Assembly (NCBI GenBank): GCA_020438245.1 | Contig: JAGQUY010000250.1 | Location: forward strand, 1 to 6,117 | From: Bacteroidota bacterium | Lineage (GTDB): Bacteria; CLD3; SB21 | Direction of reading: 5' to 3' | DNA: 6,117 nucleotides | Shown: positions 1-5,570 of the stretch, one piece after another | Layout: every line of letters starts with the position of its first letter | How positions within the stretch are numbered: position 1 is the first letter of the stretch | The notes under the pieces: model-generated | Told to the model about the DNA's origin: nothing | Databases searched by the model: none | The model's input: only the letters and a program-made list of their open reading frames with translations | Made by a program: the position numbers and the translations under genes

Positions 1-626
1 ATCGTTTCAAAAACAGCCTGATTTGTAATCGGGCTTTCGCTGGAAACGCCTTTGTAAACCTGATCCTGCACATCGCTGACATAGTCGTAGTCGGTGTATT
101 TGTTCTTGTAACGAACGGCGTACGTCCGTGCGGCAATGGCTTGCGCCTTGGCCGCGTCAAGCTGATCGCTGGAAAGATCACCAATCTCATTTCGAACAAC
201 GCCCATCAGGTATCGTTCCATGCTCAACACGTTGATCAGCTGCAACGCGCCGTCTTTTACATACGCCGTCAGGGAACCGCGGTACCTATTACCTGAAACA
301 GAGTAGCTTACATCGCTTTGCAAGGAAGTAAACAGTACCTTGTCATGCGATCCCCAAGATTTGCCTTGAGCATCAAAAACTTCGACTTTATCTTGCGCAC
401 GCTTCAGCTCAACTGCCTGACCGGCAGAAACGTACAGGATATCCTTTTGAGAGGCTTGTTCCTTGATTGCAAATGCGGTACTGGCCGAAACGGACGCGGT
501 AGTCCCTTTTTGCAGTAGGACCCGGACCTCGGGTATTGCCGGATTCTCGGGCAGATCGCGTAAAGACATTTGGCTGGCGCATCCGACTGTAAATAATGTA
601 AAAACAAAGGCTAAGAGTTTTTTCAT
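1..626 (-). CDS. SpoIID/LytB-domain lipoprotein, 3' end beyond the window
   Basis: The frame opens at ATG 626-624 and continues without a stop for 208 codons to the left edge, so the C-terminus is missing. It starts MKKLLAFVFT and reaches a lipobox-like FTVGC with Cys16 as the predicted lipidated residue. Ala at +2 would favour outer-membrane sorting in a Gram-negative cell. Residues 30-125 form a beta-rich lead-in ending in an RYRGSL segment, as in SpoIID-domain proteins. Residues 128-172 carry the family signature: LQLINVLSMERYLMGVVRNE, then AAKAQAIAARTYAVR. Glu147 probably matches the glutamate essential in Bacillus SpoIID. Family members cleave denuded peptidoglycan glycan strands or stimulate amidases (LytB). 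In a non-sporulating diderm the role would be wall remodelling or division. It lies downstream of the murJ-regulator operon after a gap of about 180 bases, so it may have its own promoter. No Shine-Dalgarno motif precedes the ATG. The domain assignment is firm; the substrate is inferred. Confidence 0.88.
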   Translation of the reverse strand, partial: MKKLLAFVFTLFTVGCASQMSLRDLPENPAIPEVRVLLQKGTTASVSASTAFAIKEQASQKDILYVSAGQAVELKRAQDKVEVFDAQGKSWGSHDKVLFTSLQSDVSYSVSGNRYRGSLTAYVKDGALQLINVLSMERYLMGVVRNEIGDLSSDQLDAAKAQAIAARTYAVRYKNKYTDYDYVSDVQDQVYKGVSSESPITNQAVFET

Positions 627-703
627 GATAAATGACCGTTCTTATATGTTGTGTGTAAAATATCGTATCTCATTGGATGGATTCCTTGCTTTCTGGACTA
701 ACC
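627..703. promoter_or_regulatory. Short divergent intergenic region, candidate promoters
   Basis: This AT-rich gap separates the start of the minus-strand lipoprotein gene from the start of a small plus-strand frame. On the plus strand, TAAAAT at 656-661 resembles a -10 box, with a poor -35 candidate ATGACC at 632-637 (18-base spacer). On the minus strand, TATAAG (648-643) resembles a -10 box, but no good -35 lies at the right distance and the leader would be very short. These are eyeballed matches only. The location makes a promoter for the lipoprotein gene likely, but its exact position is not resolved. Confidence 0.3.
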
Positions 704-805
704 ATGTTTGAAAATTTCAACGACATCGTACCCTTTATTCTGCTTGTTTCGGTAACCCTTCTTTTCTGGGCGACTCTGTTTGTAGTCCATCGCTACTACA
801 AGTAG
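704..805 (+). CDS. Possible 33-aa single-pass membrane micropeptide
   Basis: An ATG at 704 opens a 33-codon frame ending in TAG at 803-805. The product begins MFENFNDIVPF, has one strongly hydrophobic stretch at about residues 8-28 (ILLVSVTLLFWATLFVV), and ends in the basic, aromatic tail HRYYK. Acidic residues before the helix and basic ones after it suggest an N-out, C-in orientation. An in-frame ATG at 677 would give 42 residues, but the hydrophobic core is the same. Only a weak GGA (695-697) sits at ribosome-binding distance. It is the sole plus-strand candidate here and converges on the sigma-54 regulator gene with 2 bases between the stops. I recognise no family. In its favour are the well-formed helix and the exact fit into the gap. 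Against it are its length, the weak initiation signal and an overlapping 30-codon frame on the opposite strand (698-790). Confidence 0.4.
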   Translation: MFENFNDIVPFILLVSVTLLFWATLFVVHRYYK

Positions 806-807
806 AA

Positions 808-2184
808 CTAATTTCCCTCCGAGTCCCCCTTCTTTTCCGTATTGATATCATAGTATTTTAGCTTTTTGTGAAGATTGGTTCTTTCCACATCCAATTCCTG
901 TGCGGCTTTCGTTACATTCCAGTTCGTCTTTTCAAGCACCCGAATGATGTGAGATCGTTCGACGGCTTCCTTGACATCCTTAAGGGTTTTGTGTTCTGAC
1001 CAATTTGGTTGGTAGGCCGGCTCGCTTTCCGAAAACTGAGTGGGGAGTTCTTCCGGCTGGACCACGTCTCCGGCAGCCAGGATCATCATACGTTCAACCA
1101 CGTTTCGCACTTCACGGATATTTCCGGGCCACGAATACTCCATCATCTTCTTAATGGCTTCTGAGGAGAACGATTTCGGTTTGACGCCAATTTCCTCGCA
1201 ACACAACTGAACAAAGTAGTCGACAAGTTTTGGGATATCCGATTTTCTGGCCCTTAGCGGCGGCATGACAAGGGGAACAACATTCAGTCGAAAATACAAA
1301 TCTTCGCGGAACAGGCCCTTTTGTACTTCTGCTTTCAAGTCTTTGTTGGTTGCGGCCAGAACACGCACGTCCACCTTGAGGGTTTTGTTACCCCCCACTT
1401 TTTCAAATTCACCTTCCTGCAGGGCTCGTAAAACCTTGGCTTGAACTTTAAGGCTCATGTCGCCGATCTCGTCCAAAAAAATCGTTCCCAGATGTGCCTG
1501 AACAAAACGGCCATCCCGGTCTGCCACGGAGCCGGTGTACGCACCTTTGACAGCACCGAACAATTCGGATTCGATCAGCTCCTCTGGAATGGCCGCACAG
1601 TTGACCTTTACAAATGCTTTTCCTGCCCGAGGGCTTTGATCGTGAATGGCCCTCGCCGCCAGCTCTTTTCCCGTACCGCTTTCACCCAGAATAAGCATTC
1701 GTGCCTGCGTGGGCGCCACCTTCATGATCTGATTTTTGATATCCTGCATTGCAGGGCTCTCGCCGATCATGGTGAACTTTCTCGCCAATTCTTTCTTGAG
1801 CACACGATTTTCAGCGCGGAGGGAAGCACGTTCGAGAACATTTCTGGCGCTGATGAGGACCTTCTCCTTCGTGAGCGGCTTTTCGATGAAGTCGTAAGCG
1901 CCCAGTTTTACCGCCTCCACAGCGTGTTCGATCGTTCCGTGACCGCTCATCATTAATACCGTTGTATCAGGACTGCTCTCTTTGATTTGCTTCAAGACCT
2001 CGATGCCGTTCATGTCGGGCATGAGAAGATCCAGAAAGACCAAATGAATGGTCTCTTTCTGAACGAGTTCAAGCGCCTCTTTTCCGTTTTCGGCGGAGAA
2101 AATTTCATGATGATCCTCCTTCAGAATCATCTCCACACTGCGTCGTATGTTCTTTTCGTCGTCGACGATAAGGATGTGCTTCAT
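808..2184 (-). CDS. Sigma-54-dependent response regulator, NtrX-like
   Basis: This 458-residue protein has the three domains of the NtrC family. The receiver domain (about 1-120) has acidic pocket Asp8/Asp9, phospho-acceptor Asp52 in FLDLLMPD, Ser80 and Lys102. The central AAA+ domain (about 138-380) has Walker A GESGTGKE (167-174), Walker B IFLDEIGD (Asp238, Glu239), the sensor I segment AATN, arginine-finger candidates Arg293 and Arg299, and sensor II GNIREVRN (354-361). A Fis-type helix-turn-helix lies at about 410-447 (NVTKAAQELDVERTNLHKKL). It should bind enhancers and remodel sigma-54 RNA polymerase using ATP once phosphorylated. The sigma-54 contact loop reads GAYTGS (214-219) instead of GAFTGA. 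The ERTNLHKKL recognition helix resembles NtrX-type regulators, but orthology is unproven, so no symbol is given. The start overlaps the murJ stop in ATGA, implying translational coupling. No partner kinase gene is in the window. Confidence 0.93.
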   Translation of the reverse strand: MKHILIVDDEKNIRRSVEMILKEDHHEIFSAENGKEALELVQKETIHLVFLDLLMPDMNGIEVLKQIKESSPDTTVLMMSGHGTIEHAVEAVKLGAYDFIEKPLTKEKVLISARNVLERASLRAENRVLKKELARKFTMIGESPAMQDIKNQIMKVAPTQARMLILGESGTGKELAARAIHDQSPRAGKAFVKVNCAAIPEELIESELFGAVKGAYTGSVADRDGRFVQAHLGTIFLDEIGDMSLKVQAKVLRALQEGEFEKVGGNKTLKVDVRVLAATNKDLKAEVQKGLFREDLYFRLNVVPLVMPPLRARKSDIPKLVDYFVQLCCEEIGVKPKSFSSEAIKKMMEYSWPGNIREVRNVVERMMILAAGDVVQPEELPTQFSESEPAYQPNWSEHKTLKDVKEAVERSHIIRVLEKTNWNVTKAAQELDVERTNLHKKLKYYDINTEKKGDSEGN

Positions 2185-3812
2185 GAATTGTCTGATTTCT
2201 TATTTCTTCCCAATACCCTGTCAACTACCCGGCCCAGTACTGAAAAGTCTGCGCACTTGAAAACGATTGTTAACACAAAATAGACCGACGCGCCAATACC
2301 CATGCCGATCAGCGTCTTGATAAGATACTGCATTCGAATGGTTCTTGCCAGTATCCAGGGCCGGTCATCCATCCAAGTAACACCGGCCCACACGACAACC
2401 CCCATTCCGAGAGAGCAACCCAAGAGTTTCCCGGACGTAATCAAGGCCATCCGAATGTCGAATTCCGCCACCTTTCGTTTCAGGCCGAAAACAAAGAGCA
2501 CAATCTGTATGGAAAACGCAATAAGCAGGCCCAGAGAAAAGGCCGATGGGCCGAGACGAGGTGCCAATAGAACGCTTATGAACAGATTGACCACGGTACC
2601 GGCGAGACGATACCAAAAGGGTGTCCAAGTGTCCTTGGTTGCATAGAACGCACGTGCAAACAAATACCATAGACTTTCCAGGGGAACGATCATGGCATAG
2701 AAAAACAGAATGCCAGACGTCATTTCGATCTCAGCCTGCCCGAATCGTCCACCTCCCAGAATGAGACCGATGATCTCGTTCGACAGAATGGCCATGCCGA
2801 CTCCGGCCGGCAGAGTGAGGTAGAGAATCTGCCGGATGGAATTTTGAATGTTGTAATTGAAATTGACATAGTTTTTTCGGCTTGCGTTCTCGGCCAGGTA
2901 AGGGAATATGGCCGTTACAAAGGAGATGCCGAAAACGCTGACCGGAAAACTCTCGAAGTCCAGCGCGTAACGAAAAGCACTGTAACTTCCGGCAGGCAGG
3001 TCGACGGAAATCTTGGAATAGGCGATGAAGACCGTCTGAAGGAGTCCCATGTTGAGGAAGTTGGGTATTGCCAGCTTATAAATTTCAACGAACCCAGGAT
3101 GCCTGAAGTCGATCAAACGCTGATGCCGGTACTCCGTGCCGAGGCTATCGACCACATTCACTATGACAACCAGGCAGGCTCCGAAAACCGCTCCGTACGC
3201 CGCCGATTCGATCCCCAAAGCTCCGTGGAACAACACCATACCCAGAATGATGGCCGGGTTGTAGACAAGCAATGCAAGTGCATAGGCCGTGAAGTGCTTG
3301 TGGGTTTGCAGAATCCCGCTCAGAATCTTACTGAGTGCAAAGGCTATCTGGGAAACCAAGAACAGTCTCGTGATAAAAATCACCCGAAGTTTGGATTCTG
3401 CCGGAATGTCTCCAAGCCAAAGGTCGGTAAGGAAAGGCATGGTGATTCCAACGACAATACAGATTCCGGTAAAAGCAAGAAGTGTGGCATTGAGAAAGTT
3501 GCTGGCCAAACGATTGGCTTCTTCGCGAGTATGATTGGCAACATATTCCGCATAAATGGGAATGAACGAAGATGCCGTGACTCCCATGATAAGGATGCTT
3601 TGGAGTGAATCGGGGATGGTTATGCCGAAATTGTAAATATCGGTTTCGAGACTGGCGCCGAAGTAGTGGGCCATTACTTTGTTTCGAACAAGTCCGAGGA
3701 TTGTGCTCAGCAGGGTTGCCAGTGTCACAAACAATGCAGCGATGCCGGCTTGCTGGGATTTGAAAATCCTGGCCCATCCGGATGGGGGTGTTGCCACGGG
3801 GTTTGGCTCCAT
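2181..3812 (-). CDS. murJ: MurJ/MVIN-family lipid II flippase, divergent subtype
   Basis: This 543-residue multi-pass membrane protein has hydrophobic segments throughout, consistent with the 14-helix MurJ fold, plus an N-terminal extension of about 20 residues and a basic tail. MurJ moves lipid II across the inner membrane for peptidoglycan synthesis. Recognisable blocks are the helix 1-2 region LSTILGLVRNKVMAHYFGAS (35-54), SSFIPIYAEY (81-90), SFPVSVFGISFVTAIFPYL (288-306) and RAFYATKDTWTP (387-398). Compared by eye with E. coli MurJ, Arg24 is kept (Arg43). The positions of Arg18, Asp25, Arg52 and Arg270 appear to be Thr37, Asn44, Gln71 and Asp285. The sequence instead resembles the MurJ subtype I recall from candidate phyla. 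The ATG overlaps the previous gene's stop as TGATG, and no earlier in-frame start fits. Family membership is secure. Lipid II as the substrate is inferred, and another polyprenyl-linked cargo is possible. Confidence 0.85.
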   Translation of the reverse strand: MEPNPVATPPSGWARIFKSQQAGIAALFVTLATLLSTILGLVRNKVMAHYFGASLETDIYNFGITIPDSLQSILIMGVTASSFIPIYAEYVANHTREEANRLASNFLNATLLAFTGICIVVGITMPFLTDLWLGDIPAESKLRVIFITRLFLVSQIAFALSKILSGILQTHKHFTAYALALLVYNPAIILGMVLFHGALGIESAAYGAVFGACLVVIVNVVDSLGTEYRHQRLIDFRHPGFVEIYKLAIPNFLNMGLLQTVFIAYSKISVDLPAGSYSAFRYALDFESFPVSVFGISFVTAIFPYLAENASRKNYVNFNYNIQNSIRQILYLTLPAGVGMAILSNEIIGLILGGGRFGQAEIEMTSGILFFYAMIVPLESLWYLFARAFYATKDTWTPFWYRLAGTVVNLFISVLLAPRLGPSAFSLGLLIAFSIQIVLFVFGLKRKVAEFDIRMALITSGKLLGCSLGMGVVVWAGVTWMDDRPWILARTIRMQYLIKTLIGMGIGASVYFVLTIVFKCADFSVLGRVVDRVLGRNKKSDNS

Positions 3813-4456
3813 CAGAAGGGTTTGTTATGGATATAGCCGTTGCCGCTGATAATTCCCTCGATTTCCTTGGTTGTTCGTTGGCGTTCCGACATCCGTCTCA
3901 TGGCAGAGGTTGCTTTCCTTAAACGTTCCGCAGTGGAAAACATCTCAAGAAACGCCTGCTTTTCATTCAGGCTGAATCCGGCACTTGCAGCTATCAGAAA
4001 GGACAATGTTTTTGGTGTCAACTGTTCGACAAGCTCCATACGCTTGTCTCTCGCCGGCGTCGGCAGTATTTCCTTGTACAGCGCAGCAGCAGCTGCGGCG
4101 AGGTCTTTCAACTCTGCCGGGTGCTCCTCTTCCACATCGTCCGCCATTTCAACCTGACCTAAAAGATATGGACGGGTACTGTCGATTTGATGAATAATAA
4201 ATCGTTCAACCCCCTCGGCCAGAATGTTCATCCTTCCGTCGTCGAAAGTCTCTACGACCTTTCGAATCATTCCCGTGCATCCGACGCGATAGAAGTTTTC
4301 ACCGGTATAGTAAACAACGCCGAAAGGTTTTTCCGCCTGTATACACTCTCCGATCATGAGTTTATATCGCTCTTCGAAGATGTGCAAAGGTAGCGGCATA
4401 TCCGGAAACAGGACAACCCCCAGGGGAAATAACGGAAGAGAAAGTCGTTCGCTCAT
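3812..4456 (-). CDS. Standalone LON substrate-binding-domain protein
   Basis: This 214-residue soluble protein matches the N-terminal LON domain (PF02190 type) without the ATPase or protease parts of Lon. The opening block, SLPLFPLGVVLFPDMPLPLH (6-25) followed by IFEERYKLMI, is diagnostic. VGCTGMIRKV (58-67) and GRMNILAEGVERFII (74-88) follow, as in other members. The second half (about 114-200) is helical, with an Ala-rich run at 120-125 and a segment beginning LSFLIAASAGFSLNEKQAFL that resembles the helical end of Lon N-domains. Such proteins are widespread but lack an assigned reaction; a substrate- or partner-binding role is inferred from Lon. The ATG overlaps the aroB stop as ATGA, and its own stop overlaps the murJ start by one base. 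No Shine-Dalgarno motif is visible, so translation is probably coupled. The length is normal for single-domain family members. Confidence 0.92.
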   Translation of the reverse strand: MSERLSLPLFPLGVVLFPDMPLPLHIFEERYKLMIGECIQAEKPFGVVYYTGENFYRVGCTGMIRKVVETFDDGRMNILAEGVERFIIHQIDSTRPYLLGQVEMADDVEEEHPAELKDLAAAAAALYKEILPTPARDKRMELVEQLTPKTLSFLIAASAGFSLNEKQAFLEMFSTAERLRKATSAMRRMSERQRTTKEIEGIISGNGYIHNKPF

Positions 4457-5568
4457 TCGAAAGAGGCAATCGTATATTTTAGAAAATTGAAGGCTTCCTC
4501 GGCCATCTCAGGCGGGACCGATTCAACGGAGGCCTGTCCGATTTGATTGAGCAGTACCCATTTTACCCTGCCGCCTGAGGCTTTCTTGTCTATGCGCGTC
4601 TGGTGATCAAATTCGTCCCAAGTGATTTTGTCGAAAAACAATTTCATTTCCGGTGTCACCATGCGTGCGGCAATAGCATTAAGAGTTGACTGAATAAGTC
4701 CGTGGTCCGAATCGTCGAGGTAACCTCTGAGGTGACTCAGTTTCGTACCGCCCATCATCCCCATCATTACCGCTTCTCCGTGACTGAATAGCAGATAGTC
4801 TGAAAGACTCTCGAAAGCGTGGGCCCACGTATGACCAAAATTCAAGATCATGCGAAGACTTCCTTCCATTTCATCCCGCTCGACGACGACCGCTTTGATT
4901 TCACACGAACGGGTTACCGCCTTTTCCAGCGTTTCAGGCTCACAGGCAAGAAATTTTTCCCAATGTTCGGAGGCCCACTCGAAAAGTTCAACATCCGCAA
5001 TCAGACCGTACTTGATGATTTCCGAAAGGCCGGCAAGCAATTCTCTGGAAGGCAGTGTTTCGAGAAATCGAGTGTCTGCGATAACGCATCGCGGTTGATA
5101 GAACGCGCCGATCAGATTCTTTCCGAGTGTATGGTTGACTCCGACCTTCCCCCCGACTGAACTGTCAACCATGGCCAGGAGCGTTGTCGGTACCTGGATC
5201 AAGGGAATACCCCGCATGTACGTCGCAGCCACAAATCCCGCAAGATCGCCAATCACTCCGCCTCCGAGTCCGACGATGACTGCGTTTCGATCGGCATTCC
5301 GTTGAATCAACTCGGTATATACCTTGTCCACGGTATCAAGGGTCTTATGGGATTCCCCATCGGGGATAAGAATGAAATGGTAACGCTTGTCGGCAGTCAG
5401 CTGTTTGAGTTCGTTCGCATATAGGGAGAATATGGATTCGTTGGTTACGACAAACCAGGTCGAGTATCTGTATTCGGTATGAAGAAACTGGGTCAGTCGA
5501 TCGAGATCATGATGGACGATTTGAATGGCATAACTTCGTTCGCCCAGGTGAACCGTAATTTCTCGCAT
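4453..5568 (-). CDS. aroB: 3-dehydroquinate synthase
   Basis: AroB converts 3-deoxy-D-arabino-heptulosonate 7-phosphate to 3-dehydroquinate, the second step of the shikimate pathway to aromatic amino acids. It uses NAD+ and a divalent metal in the cytoplasm. The 371 residues match the family's usual length. The N-terminal Rossmann-like part holds PDGESHKT (69-76) and GLGGGVIGDLAGFVAATYMR (100-119). Next come QVPTTLLAMVDSSVGGKVGV (125-144) and GKNLIGAFYQP, with substrate-binding lysines 141 and 150. Metal ligands are Glu183 (LSEIIKYG), His246 (NFGHT) and His263 (FSHGEA). Arg239 and His250 match further active-site residues. A minor variation is HTWAH where HTxGH is usual. The active site looks complete. 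The start lies 2 bases after the ychF stop, and no Shine-Dalgarno motif is visible, so expression probably depends on transcription and translation from ychF. The stop overlaps the next gene's ATG. Confidence 0.97.
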   Translation of the reverse strand: MREITVHLGERSYAIQIVHHDLDRLTQFLHTEYRYSTWFVVTNESIFSLYANELKQLTADKRYHFILIPDGESHKTLDTVDKVYTELIQRNADRNAVIVGLGGGVIGDLAGFVAATYMRGIPLIQVPTTLLAMVDSSVGGKVGVNHTLGKNLIGAFYQPRCVIADTRFLETLPSRELLAGLSEIIKYGLIADVELFEWASEHWEKFLACEPETLEKAVTRSCEIKAVVVERDEMEGSLRMILNFGHTWAHAFESLSDYLLFSHGEAVMMGMMGGTKLSHLRGYLDDSDHGLIQSTLNAIAARMVTPEMKLFFDKITWDEFDHQTRIDKKASGGRVKWVLLNQIGQASVESVPPEMAEEAFNFLKYTIASFE

Positions 5569-5570
5569 GC

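Noticed and set aside
404..607. 67-codon minus-strand frame and the plus-strand frame 463-711 over the lipoprotein gene
   Set aside because: Both are out-of-frame or antisense shadows of the SpoIID lipoprotein frame, which runs continuously from 626 to the left edge with signal peptide and domain signature.
674..690. Sigma-54-like promoter: TGG (674-676) and TTGCT (686-690) on the plus strand before the small frame
   Set aside because: There are 11 bases between GG and GC, and sigma-54 promoters require 10 almost without exception. The -24 element also lacks the usual CAC. If real, it would leave almost no leader before ATG 704.
793..805. Small hairpin CTACT-ACA-AGTAG at the convergent gene ends, as a terminator
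   Set aside because: The stem is only 5 pairs of low stability and no T-run follows on either strand. I see no convincing intrinsic terminator for the operon.
1441..1956. 171-codon plus-strand frame antisense to the sigma-54 regulator
   Set aside because: It lies wholly inside the receiver and AAA+ coding region of a clear gene and shows no recognisable domain.
2844..3608. 254-codon open frame on the plus strand, antisense to murJ
   Set aside because: Its translation is hydrophilic and low-complexity, as expected from the complement of a membrane-protein gene, and it matches no family. The minus strand gives an unambiguous MurJ.
4081..4103. GCAGCAGC-rich stretch as a microsatellite or phase-variation tract
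   Set aside because: The run is short and mixed (GCA, GCT, GCG), encodes an Ala run in the LON-domain protein and keeps frame. It is ordinary coding bias.
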